From Meandrina meandrites (Eukaryota; Cnidaria; Anthozoa; Scleractinia; Meandrinidae): a DNA stretch of 64,000 nt. The DNA lies in NCBI GenBank assembly GCA_963693305.1, contig OY855908.1:32941805-33005804 (forward strand), read 5' to 3'. The notes under the pieces were generated by a model that was not told the origin of the DNA, did not search any database, and saw only the letters and a program-made list of their open reading frames with translations. Below are positions 44,417 to 54,500 of this stretch, in pieces; position 1 is the first letter of the stretch, and every line of letters starts with the position of its first letter. The translations under genes and the position numbers were made by a program.

Positions 44417-47400
44417 GCCTCCACCGCCGCCGCCGCCGCCGCCGCAGAGGTTACAGCTCTTCTTACAGTTAGTTTTCATGTAGTTCTCATATTGGCCAGT
44501 GCAGTAACCTTGTGCCGCCCAAGAGGGGCATTGTGTCTTCTTGTCCACACAGCCTAGAGGTGAAAAAGAACTTAAGTAAAATCAAGGTTACCAACAAATG
44601 AAGGTATATTGAAAACTGATGATTCACAATCGGAGTTCATTGTTCAGCATGGAAATAACCTATCCACGAAAACTCGCGCCAACTATAATACAGCAAGTGA
44701 ACGGCGGGAGAATGGTTACACTGTTAAATCTTCTAGGGGTTAATTAGAAGATAAAAGCATAGCGAACTCTAACGTACCAAGCCAGAACATCTGAAGTATT
44801 GTATTTACTCGATGTTAAACCGGTGTGGACAACACTCGTAGTTGGGAAGTAGTATCAACAACCTCACTTGGAAATGCTCTAATTAAAGTCAAGTGTTTTT
44901 ATTACTATCAAAATACTTAAAGTTGCCAACTTATGGAATTGGTCACCGTAGTAAATTAGAATTGATACATTTAACAGTTTTTTGTGGGTCACAACCACCA
45001 TCTTGAATAAGTTGTTTTGATAAAACGTCAATGACCGAAAGCCGGATACGTGCATGACAAAACGAAACAGCGAAACATTCTGTAGACCAGATGCATTATT
45101 TTCTTCCTAAACAGCGCTTGGAGAAAACAGAGTGGTCATGCCTTTCCTTTTGCCTACAAGGGTTAAATTAAAATTTCCCCTAATAATATTAAAAATAAGT
45201 TTGATGACCTACTTCCTCCACCACCACCGCCACCTCCACCACCTCCTCCTCCGCCGCCTCCTCCTCCTCCACCTTCAGAGAAAAGTGATCACAGTTGTTA
45301 GCTGCTAACTAAACTGCCTTGATTGATTTTATCACTATCGTAAAGACTGAATTAACCCACACCCTCCCATTCTACCCTGGACTCGGCGTCATATGTGGGT
45401 TTAGTTTGTTGCTGGTTCTCGTCCTTGCTCCAAGAGTTGTTCACGAGGTTCTCCGGTCTTCCCCCTTCCAAAAAAGCCCACACTTCAAATTCCAATTCAG
45501 TTGATATTCGATACACGTACACTTCATAACGAGCTCTTGAGAGCTCTTCTGTGTGTAACGTGCGTAAACAAATTAAATTACATTTTTTGCATACCGTACC
45601 AAAACAGATTTCTCCATTCTTTCATCACTTACTTTGGACATAGCCATTGATCCAGTTAACATAAGAGCTAACACGAGCATACACCGAAAAGGTGTGACCC
45701 GGGCACGTTCGACTAGTCACCCAAGAAGCTGCTCCACGGACCACCCAGCGACCACCTTCCAAACACGATAAGGGTCCACCACTGTCTCCATTACAGACGC
45801 TGCTACCTTTTCCTCCTACGCAGACCATGGAGGGCTCATCCACTGATCCGCCGTTTGTTCGGCGACAATTGCTGTGACTCGCCACTGGAGCAGTGGCTTG
45901 TTTTAGACGAGGAGCAAGTTGATTGGTACTTGGACTTATTCTTCCCCATCCTTAGTAGAAATAACAAAGAAAAGTTGCATAAAATGAAAAGAAAACATCT
46001 GGGCAATAGCCTCATGCAATTTTGATAAATTTCACATTTAACTGATACTGGTTAAAATACAATATTAAATACGACTATCCTCGACAACTACTACATTTCA
46101 CCAAAAATGTCTCTGAATATATACATTTTAATTTTTCAAAACTCATTCGTAAGAAACGTCATTTGAGATTACCTGTTACATAACATTTTGTTCCTTCACT
46201 GACACGTGACCCATGTTTTGGCAAGCAGGCCGTGTTGATTTTCCCACCAAGAGATGCTGGTCTCGACAATTTCAAGACTGCCACGTCATGACGAAGGTGT
46301 CGCATGCTAAATTGAGGATGTTTGATGACGCGGGAAACTGGGAATACCTGCCCATCACTGGTCCTGCTATGAGCTCCTGTTTTAAATAAATAAATGAAAA
46401 AAACATGTGAATGAATAAATGAACGATTCGATGAATGTAACCATTTTATCATTCGTTCCCTTTACGGGAAGTTTCTTGACATTACAGACGCAGCCCGTTC
46501 TCAGGGCCTACAGTGCACTTTGCGGGCACCCACGCTAGGAAGAAAATGCCTACGCAGTAGGCTGGGCAAGATGTCTTGAAGATTCTGACTCTTGGTAAGA
46601 TTCCACCAGATAATTATATTAAAAGTAACAAGGATTCCGCAACCTAAGGTGCTTGAGAAAAAACAACAACAAAGATTTGTATGTTCACGAGTCGTACAGC
46701 CAATAACATTACAGCTACACTGACCAATCAGTTTCGACAGACCAGACTTACAACGTCATTGACTGACGAGAACTCTTCATTCGACTCTAAAGATGACTTG
46801 CTCATCTCAAAACGGTCAGTAAAAACAACAACAACATTCTTTTTAGAGCTACTCTCACCCAGACGATCACACTTTGCGAACTATATATTGTTTATAATAA
46901 TTAATAAATACAAACGCGAGCGAAAGAGAAAAAAGTACGACCAAAGTATTTATGGCACACATGACAGAAACCTACCTAGAGCAAGTGAATAACGGTTGGG
47001 GTCACTGCTTTGATCGACGCAATGTGCGGCAGATAATACCCAATGCTGGTTTAGAAGGGTAGCGCCACAAATGTGCCGTCCATTATATCGAAGGGACACT
47101 TGCCAGGGCCAGGAATTAGGCTTTGCTTCTTCGCCTCCCACAATGCGGGACCCAAATGGTTTGTTACCGCATGCTGTTGAAGGCAAAGATTATCATCGCA
47201 GTTTTCTTTTACTCGAAGACAAAATAGAGACATAACATCCTAAAATATGAATGAAATTACAACATTTTTTATGTGACTAATTAATTTACTGAGAAAATTT
47301 CTTCATTTTGGCTGAAAGCAGGCTAATTTATTGAATTTATTTCTAATTTGCACAGTGGTGCAAATTAATACTAACGGCTTCATTGGTAAAAATAATGAGA

Positions 47401-47755
47401 AATCGCATGAAGCAATTTCGGATTTGCACTACTTGTAAAAATATGGGCGAATGTTCAAATATCCCTTGTAGTGTAAATACTTAATTTTCAAACTTTTTCG
47501 AGTTTTAATTGTTTTTCTCATTTTCGTTAAAAAATCTAACTTGAGAGGCACAGTGGGATGATAATAAAAACGGCTGAAACTAATGAAAACAAAAACTCCT
47601 AAACTTATTTTCCGTTTTGGCTCATCTTTTTAAACAAAACTTTGACGATACCTTCTCTGACATTACTAAAAATTGGCTGTTTTCGTGGGCATCTTACCTT
47701 CTATAAATGACGGTGTTACAAAACACACCAACAACAAACAGAGAGCTCGAAACAT
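40252..47755 (-). CDS. Secreted protease-ShK-ShK-protease protein (gene 1, nine exons)
   Basis: Minus-strand exons in transcription order: 47755-47698, 47173-46976, 46376-46173, 45950-45633, 45272-45213, 44553-44377, 44295-43917, 42105-41885, 40574-40252. They total 1938 nt: 645 codons plus TAG, with all phases matching and GT/AG at every junction. The protein has a signal peptide (1-19), S1 protease domain 1 (30-259), Gly linker, ShK 1 (about 281-316), Gly linker, ShK 2 (about 340-375), Gly linker and S1 protease domain 2 (412-645). It is secreted. Trypsin-fold proteases cleave peptide bonds; ShK domains are disulfide modules that often serve protein binding. ATG at 47755 is preceded by no in-frame extension I trust. 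Target and tissue are unknown. It could be annotated as two genes by pipelines that miss the 60-nt Gly exon. Confidence 0.85.
40728..41493. mobile_element. TIR DNA element with 8-bp target duplication
   Basis: tttaggga flanks the element at 40720-40727 and 41494-41501. The arms are about 75 bp and inverted (atactctgc...gagtcttcttcc..gggaagaggaagaagactct...ctcgag against its reverse complement at 41418-41493). The arms are themselves partly palindromic. No transposase; the 8-bp duplication suggests a hAT-type source. Inside the last intron of gene 1. Confidence 0.85.
42162..42301. mobile_element. Palindromic MITE
   Basis: gttatttaccgg at the left pairs with cggtaaataac at the right, and ggtccgtatagtgaaaaact pairs with agtttttcactatacggacc. 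Almost the whole 140 bp folds on itself. Just upstream of exon 8 in gene 1. Confidence 0.9.
42852..43269. mobile_element. Probable MITE, short TIRs
   Basis: cttaaggtggggctaca at the left and tgcatccccgccttaag at the right are inverted, with mismatches. The AT-rich interior has no ORF. Confidence 0.65.
43341..43580 (-). pseudogene. Fragment of a non-LTR retrotransposon RT C-terminal region
   Basis: The minus-strand reading [20 protein letters not shown] and [15 protein letters not shown] matches the familiar LxWLPxxxRIxFKIxxLxYKxLHGLAPxYI tail of CR1/L2-like coral LINEs. Only about 80 codons remain, without a boundary I can define. It is an intron insertion in gene 1. Confidence 0.75.
43917..45272 (-). 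CDS. Gene 1 exons 5-7: Gly linkers and two ShK domains, start of protease 2
   Basis: Exon 5 (45272-45213) is almost pure glycine (19 full codons). Exon 6 holds ShK 1, with six Cys (C-x6-C-x8-C-x11-C-x3-C-x2-C; core [10 protein letters not shown] and NCKKSCNLC), and 22 Gly. Exon 7 holds ShK 2 ([19 protein letters not shown]), about 28 residues of Gly with a few Ser and Asp, then [12 protein letters not shown] and the His box VVTAAHC. In both ShK domains Tyr of the channel-blocking Lys-Tyr pair is kept but Lys is replaced by Asn or Gln, so a binding or structural role is more likely than channel block. All three exons begin and end in matching phase 1 except the last, which ends in phase 2. Confidence 0.85.
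45633..47755 (-). CDS. Gene 1 exons 1-4: signal peptide and protease domain 1
   Basis: Exon 1 encodes [19 protein letters not shown], a clear signal peptide. Exons 2-4 give a complete chymotrypsin fold: [10 protein letters not shown] then IVGGEE (activation cut after Arg29), His70 in SAAHC, Asp116 in RHDVAVL and Ser210 in GDSGGP. The Cys before IVGG can pair with the Cys in NTACLP, keeping the pro-segment attached after activation. The S1 pocket is not trypsin-like: position 189 is Ser, and positions 216 and 226 appear to be Val and Ser, so small hydrophobic residues are a likely preference (elastase-like, inferred). Exon 4 ends VQ plus a split Ser codon that continues into the Gly exon. Confidence 0.88.
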
Positions 47756-49150
47756 CTTGCTGGGTCTGTTGTGGGCTCAGATAGCCAAGATCTTTCCTTT
47801 TATCTATCACATTTTTGGAAGATAGGCAGCTGTATTTAGATTTTCCTTTGACAACGAAATTTAATATTTCTTGTATCAACGCCCTTTGTTCCTATTCTGG
47901 GACTATCCTTTAGAGAATTCAAAGAAAACGGTGAATAGTTGGTTCATCTGTGTACACACAATCTGTTGCGATAAGCGTTCATGCACGATTAGAAATGGAA
48001 GAGCTTTTCAAAAACATATTTCACGCGTCTTACCTTCTGAATGAAGGCGTTGGTAAATTTATCAAGTAGAAGTGAGCCCCTCCCCTCCCCGGGTGGTACT
48101 CTCTACAGTGGACTAATTGTCAGACTGTGGGTATATGCACGCTTTGGAGTACGAATGGTAGGGAAAACCGGCTTTTAGGCATTCAAGCCTTAAAAGGCTT
48201 CAATCATTTTATTTGCCTTTTGTTGGTTACAAGACCTGCCGTACGTTAAATTATACTTAGACAGGAGTTCTCAGCAAACCCTTTTGGGCTTTACGAGGAG
48301 AGCCCCTGGACAAGTCTACAATTGTAATAATTTAAATTTCATGGATGTGATGTGAAGGTTATACTGATATAGTATGTTGATTAAAGTATTCTTATCATCA
48401 CGTTTCCTTTAGTAATACTAACTAAAATTGTCGTTTTCTGTTTGAGGAGAAAATGTATTTTAATTTCAAAAGGACCTTTCAAAATATCTCAAACAGACCC
48501 ATAAGTGTTCGATTTATTGATTAAAGTAATGTTTTAAAGGGCTATTCAAGTGAAACATTAAGACAAGTGTTAGAGTTTTACTAGTATTCCTTCTGTAAGT
48601 ATGTAAATGGGTAAAATACGAAAGGGTTAAAGGGGCAGTCTCACCAAGATTTAGTGCTACTTGAAAATCCAATGAAAGCGATGGAATTAATTGGAAGTAC
48701 CCCCTAATGGTTGTCTTACCTTGCTGGAACGCACTGTACTGGTCACGAAAGTTGTTTAAAACTGGTTTGGCTTCGGACAGGTAGGGAAGAAGTGGTCTAA
48801 AGTTTAAACACGTCGAATAGAATACCTCTTGTGATACTGCCCCTTTAACTTTTCTGTACAAAACGGTATATGAATGGTAAGGCTTTGGGCCTAGGCGCTG
48901 AATCTCCCCGTAGAAAAATTGCTGAGTACCCCCCTGAGGTGTGACCAAAGATTGGCGATTGACCTTTCCTTTTGTCTAACATATTTTACCAGAAACTTAG
49001 CTGTATTTAAACTTTATATTTGACAACGAAATTAAAAAAATCATTTATCAACAGCTTTTGTTCCGACGATAGAATTATTCTTTAAGAATTGAAAGAAAAC
49101 GATGAATAGCCAAGATCATCTTTGTGCATACAACGTTACGAGTAGCTTTC
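47756..49150. other. Upstream region of gene 1, with decayed copies of its 5' end
   Basis: The sequence upstream of exon 1 (phrases gacaacgaaatttaatattt, cctttgttcc, gagaattcaaagaaaacggt at 47840-47935) recurs in degenerate form at 48985-49120. A donor-like cttaccttctgaatgaaggcg at 48027-48050 resembles the exon 1 end (cttaccttctataaatgacg). These look like remnants of duplicated gene starts. The promoter of gene 1 should lie here, with no distinctive core element. Confidence 0.55.
48631..48844. mobile_element. piggyBac-type MITE with TTAA duplication
   Basis: TTAA at 48627-48630 and 48845-48848 flank terminal inverted repeats aggggcagt and actgcccct. The body is shared with 22342-22702 (ctcaccaagatttagtg, ttcggacagg). 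Confidence 0.88.
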
Positions 49151-49153
49151 AAG

Positions 49154-49395
49154 CATGAATGAATGAATGAATGAGTGAATGAATGAATGAATGAATGAAT
49201 GAATGAATGAATGAATGAATGAATGAACGAATGAACGAATGAACGAATGAACGAATGAACGAATGAACGAATGAACGAATGAACGAATGAACGAATGAAC
49301 GAACGAATGAACGAATGAACGAATGAACGAACGAACGAACGAACGAACGAACGAACGAACGAACGAACGAACGAACGAACGAACGAATGAATGAA
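49154..49395. repeat. GAAT/GAAC tetranucleotide microsatellite
   Basis: About 60 tandem tetramers: gaat at both ends, alternating gaatgaac in the middle, then pure gaac. The FVRS- and FIHS-type open frames through it are artefacts. Confidence 0.95.
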
Positions 49396-49439
49396 TGAAT
49401 TCAATGAATTGAACTGGCAAAGGAAACACGTTAAGAAAC

Positions 49440-49887
49440 TGACAAAGAGAAACATCACTCTAGTGATGTTGAAAACAAACGGAATTTTCTTAGTTTTAGC
49501 TGATAGTCAGCTGCATTTAAACTTTGAATTTCACAACAAATCTAAACAATTTGTTGTGCAAACACCTTTTGTTTGTATCACAAGAATGCCCTTTGAGGAC
49601 ATGACACATTTGTTCTCAAATATGACTTGCACTGTTTGCACGATACTGCGCCACAAACATATATTTTGTGATTGCATTTAGTCACCTGGTAAGCCTGGTT
49701 TTCCACCTAGTCTTTTCACCGAGATCTGCTTATCAAATAGATAAATAAATCCCGAATTGCAGAAAACCTGTGTAAAGACACTTTGTGTTCTGAAATTCAG
49801 AAGTACGATTTATCTAGCTGGAGAAATGAATGCAAATGAAGATGCCCTTTTGAAAGCAAGAGCAAAAAGGATAACTTTTTTACATAT

Positions 49888-49927
<40 letters not shown>

Positions 49928-50957
49928 AGAAACGTCGTCATTCCAGGATGGTTTCAAAGGCTTAAGAAAGAAGCTTTTGCTTGACTCGGTGGTCATTCCG
50001 TAATTGCTATTGGAAGGTTGGATAATATACCAAAATAAGAGATGGATAACTCGCTCCGTGTACATCACTGCGTCTGAACTGATATTAAAAACACGCTAAA
50101 GCATCAGTTTCAACACTCATTTAAAGCTGTAACCATGTTTCACTGGGCTTGACTTTCTTTAAAAATTATCGTCTTCAAGATTTCGTTTTTGAAGCCGTGC
50201 TGCAACCGTAGTTTTTCCCTTTCCCTCCTTTTTTCTGTTTTTGTAATTGTATTGTGACCAAGAAAGTGAATTAAAAAAGGATTTCTATCGTTCTTTCAAC
50301 CTATTTAAAATATGACAAATGTTATTTCTTACGAACTAGCCGGCCGTATAAAAGGATAGCACTGAGGCCCACTCACGCCTGAGAAAAAAAAAAAAAAAAA
50401 AACTCGATCGTTTTCGACTTGGTCAGCAAGAATTAAAACAACTAATAAAGGCATGACTCGAACCCACTTTGAAATTAGTATTTTTTACAAAGGTAAAGAA
50501 AGTTATGTATGCAAACCAGTGTCACGGTTATGATTTCTTTTGTTTTAAGCAGATGAATTATTAAATGAGTTTGAGAATTTGGTACATCAAGATAAACCTC
50601 TTGTGATCATTTTTTTTTTTTTTGTATTCTCCTGAACAAACTGCTTGGAAGTCCACTGAAAATGAGGAGCAATAAAATAGCGGTCGATCTTTGATGACAC
50701 AGCAGAACGTGAAATAGTACAGTTGGTTGTCAGGTTAAATATGTTTCCAACCCACCTTAACCAGCTTCAACCTGAATATAACGCTTTGATATTGATATCA
50801 CTTAAATTAATTAAAAGGAAGTCCAATAAATTATTATCTTCAGGTTGAAACAAGTTTAACTTGCTTGGAAACAGATTTAACCTGAAAACCAATTTAATTC
50901 TACAGCACACACGCACACAACAATTAACACAAACAGTGCGTTCCCTTTTTAATGCCT
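49440..50957. other. Intergenic, between microsatellite and collapsed protease copy
   Basis: 49500-49600 again resembles the gene 1 upstream sequence (cagctgcatttaaactttga, cacaacaaatctaa). A poly(T) run of about 34 lies at 49890-49923, poly(A) at 50384-50402 and poly(T) at 50611-50623. No gene is seen. Confidence 0.5.
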
Positions 50958-50963
50958 TTTATT
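50958..50963 (-). terminator. Poly(A) signal of the collapsed copy
   Basis: TTTATT on plus, in the same ccttttattcag context as gene 1, 20 bases after the residual stop codon. Confidence 0.5.
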
Positions 50964-50982
50964 CAGTTGGAATTTGTAGTCC

Positions 50983-51590
50983 TTAGTTGCTGCTCATTGT
51001 GTTTTTAATCCACTTTTTCAAGAAACGGACCCTTGCGTAGACTCCGTATTTGCCCCTCAAAATGAAAGTTACATTGACGCTAACGACAAATATAAACCCC
51101 CGTTAGATTATCTCATGCAATTAGAATAATAATAATTTTAAAGACAGATAGGATATGAAAGAAAACAAATTAAAACCTAGGTACAATGACAATAAATACT
51201 AGACATTCTAAACTTGCAAAATTATATTTGAAAGCTAATATACCTCCTCCTTCTCCTCCTCCTCCTCCACAGGTTATCGGACATTTCTTTTTAACATCCG
51301 GATCCTTGCATTTCCCTTTTTCTTTCCACTTAGAGCATTTCTTATGTTCTAAAAAAAACTGAGAACCGATTAAAGCAATGGTTGTGAGCAAATGCTTTTC
51401 GTTAAGAAATTTCACTTGAAAGGCAAAGAGAATGACTAGAAAAATGGCTGATATAACACCAGACTCATCTTTTTAAACAAAACTTTGACGATACACCCCA
51501 TAAATTACAACACAAACTGGATGTTTTCATGGCCATCTTTAAAAATGATGATGGTATTAGAAAACACACCAACAACAAGCGCCTTTCCTC
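50983..51590 (-). pseudogene. Collapsed third ShK/protease gene
   Basis: Three separated pieces of the gene 1 design, in the right order on the minus strand. 51590-51549 matches the exon 1 leader (gcttgttgttggtgtgtttt) but has lost the ATG. 51348-51244 is a phase 1-1 exon with good splice sites, encoding KKCSKWKEKGKCKDPDVKKK and CPITC plus Gly: an ShK domain cut to four Cys. 51054-50983 is [20 protein letters not shown] plus SSN and a stop, the last 24 codons of a protease, followed by AATAAA. The His, Asp and Ser boxes are absent. A short expressed product is possible but the catalytic gene is gone. Confidence 0.75.
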
Positions 51591-51599
51591 TTGTCTTAC

Positions 51600-54500
51600 A
51601 CTTATTTGTAAGACAGGCAGCTTTATTAAATAGATAGAGTATCACCTTGGAATAAAGCAGACCTTTTGCTTAAGGGGAGATCAGAGGATAAATGTTTAAA
51701 TCTAATTACAACCTTACAAAAGGTGTATACTACGATTATCAGTTGGATAAGGCATGAAGGAAGTTTGAGGACAAAGGTTTGACGTTAAAACTACGTTGTT
51801 ACCATGAGCAACTGGCTCGGTTTCCTACGGTAACTTGTCGAACTCAGCCGTTCCATGATTTGGCGGGCTTTTTTGGCATGTGACACATGTGTTACCAATA
51901 GAAACTAAGCCGGTTACTCGTAGCAACGATGTAGTTTTAAAGTCAAAACCTTGTCACCAAACTTCCCCTGTGCCTTACTCAACTGAAAATCGTAGTATCT
52001 TTCAACCTTTAAACAAGAAGACAGCAACGACCACGACACAGAGAATTCCCGAAGGCTTCATGACTTAATTTAATTGCAATAACATACAATGAGAGAACAT
52101 CGTTGGTAACATAATTCAAGTAGAGAAAGCAGAGAGTATCATAGTCACGAAAATTTATTTTAGCGCATGAAGATGTAATTTTGAGCCTGGATAAAATATG
52201 CAAGAACACGGCAAGAGATTTTGAATTAAATTAAAGTTTTTCTTGTTGTAACAATGAAAAGATTATTAGCAAGCTGACGTTTCAGAAATTTTAAGCAGGC
52301 CATTCTCGAGATGCTTTTAGCTTCCGCCTAAAACGGCTGATTGTGCGAAACCATTCGTATGAAAATATGTTTAACTTCCACTAAAAACGAACTTGTAAGC
52401 TCATTCATTCCACACGAGCAATACTGTAACAATGCTTCAAAAATCTTTTTCTTCTCCGTTCAAAAACACTTTATAACAACCTGATAGTTATGAACGACTT
52501 ACACTGAATAAAATAATATATTCTAGGTATAATACGAGAAATAGAAGGCCGAATTACAGTGAGAAAACACTGGCCAGTGCTCCTCGGATAGGTTTAAAAA
52601 TCGTTCAAGTTTATTCATTGGATTACTTTTACAGGAAAAAAAAATGAAAATATCGTTGCATTCGGATTTGCTGCAAAGCTACTGAAATGCACTTTTGTGA
52701 TACAACATTCAAAATATTTAGAGCTTAATCTAACGTACATTTCTCAAGTTCAGCATGTAAACATATGGCAATTTCCGTTAAATTTTTAAAGTTTTGATTG
52801 GGAAACTAATTGATGAATCTTTAATTTCTCACCAACGCAATAAAACGGCAAACGCCGTCATCAATTCCACTATTTTAGAAGCTTTTTATCGAAAATACAA
52901 AGAGGTTGGCCTTGCGCGCTCGTCTCAAATGAAGAGAAATATATGTAATGGCTTAATAAAGTTCAAATCTTGATTGCGTAATTGTTCACGTCTTAAACAA
53001 CACGCAAATTTAAGCTTTACGCCTCGTCACTTAAAAGAATTTGTAAAGCAAATATGCTTTAAATGAACTATTTTCTTTAATTCTCAACCTCTCGTTATTT
53101 CTTTCCTGCTTCATAACTATACATTCACTCGTGGTTCGTTTGAGTCAAATAATTGTTTTGGCCAAAATTTGAAGTAAAAGGTAAATCATAGTTACTATGG
53201 GTAAATGCAACAATTGCATTTATTTTGGGTTTTGGTCTTCGAATATTTGTTTTTAATCATTTATAGGAAACTGTCAAGCTGAGAGCTGCATTACTACAAG
53301 TCAGGATAGAAATAAAATTTTGATCACATATCAAAATTGCTCACCTTGTTGTACAGTGCCTTATACTATTCTTCAGCTAGCGTAGAGGTCTCGCCTCTCA
53401 GAACTAACCAACGTCGTCACAATTACCTTCCTGCAAAACAGCCTTTTTATTGATTCGAAGTCACACGTAAGCACTTGACATATTCTTTTGTTGGTGGTAT
53501 TGTTAAGCAACTTAAGAGTTAACGCAAGAATTTAAAGACATTATTACAAAGACAAAAAGGTTAATTTTCATTTCAAATGCAATAAATGTCACTTATCATT
53601 AGCATTTTACTATTGAGTTTGGTTAACTGACATTTTTTTATCTTTACTTTTCGTATAAAATAAATCTCTCAGAGAGAGGGCGGGGATGAAAGGATAATTT
53701 CATAGTATGTGTCACTGCATTTGTGCTGAAAGCAGATTCACACCCTATGCTTGATTCTCAATGTGTTCTCAAGCTACTTTACTGGTACAATACACAAAAG
53801 TGAATTTAGCTGAAATCATATGAAGACTAAAATCAATTTCCGTTTAAAGAATGTCTAAATCATCACGGACTATCTTTACCAACATTAAAAGACATAAAGA
53901 GATGCCTTCTTCGAAGATTAACTGCTCTAAAATCCTACTCTTCATGCTAGATAATTTTATGTACACATATGATTGATTTGATTGGGAAGAAAAGGTGTTA
54001 CTTTACGTTTTCTCTAGCCTTGTTTCTGTATATGGAGGGACTGAACTGACAAGTTTATTTTCATGCAAATAAAAATATTTTCATATGAATGGTTTCTCAC
54101 TAGCAGTCGTTGAAAATAGCATCTCTGACATGAAAGCTTGCTAACAACTTCTTAATGGCAAAGCTAAAATTAACCTTTTATTCACAAAACAATACAAATA
54201 ATTATTATTTTTATGAATGCCATGGACATCTATTTCTGGACATTTTTTGTATGTTCATCAAAAAAGATAGGATAAATGAATGAAAAAGGTGGATATTTCA
54301 AAACTTGTAAGATTTTCCGTTGTTTTGATCTAATGTTTTCCTGCCCTATGAAAATTGTTTCGAGATGTTTCGTTCTTTGTATGACGTCACTGACGAGTTT
54401 CACAGATGTTGCTTGGAGGATGAATCGGACATTTTGTTGCAACTTTCATAGATATCGGCCGGTATCGCCAATTAAATGTTTGAATTAGAAACTGATATGT

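Noticed and set aside
40252..45272. Gene 1 as two separate genes (a protease and an ShK-protease)
   Set aside because: The donor caaa|gtaagt after protease 1 removes its apparent stop, and the downstream exons all join in phase; no separate signal peptide is seen before ShK 1.
49075..49458. Long frames of FVRS/FIHS repeats
   Set aside because: Direct translation of the GAAT/GAAC microsatellite.
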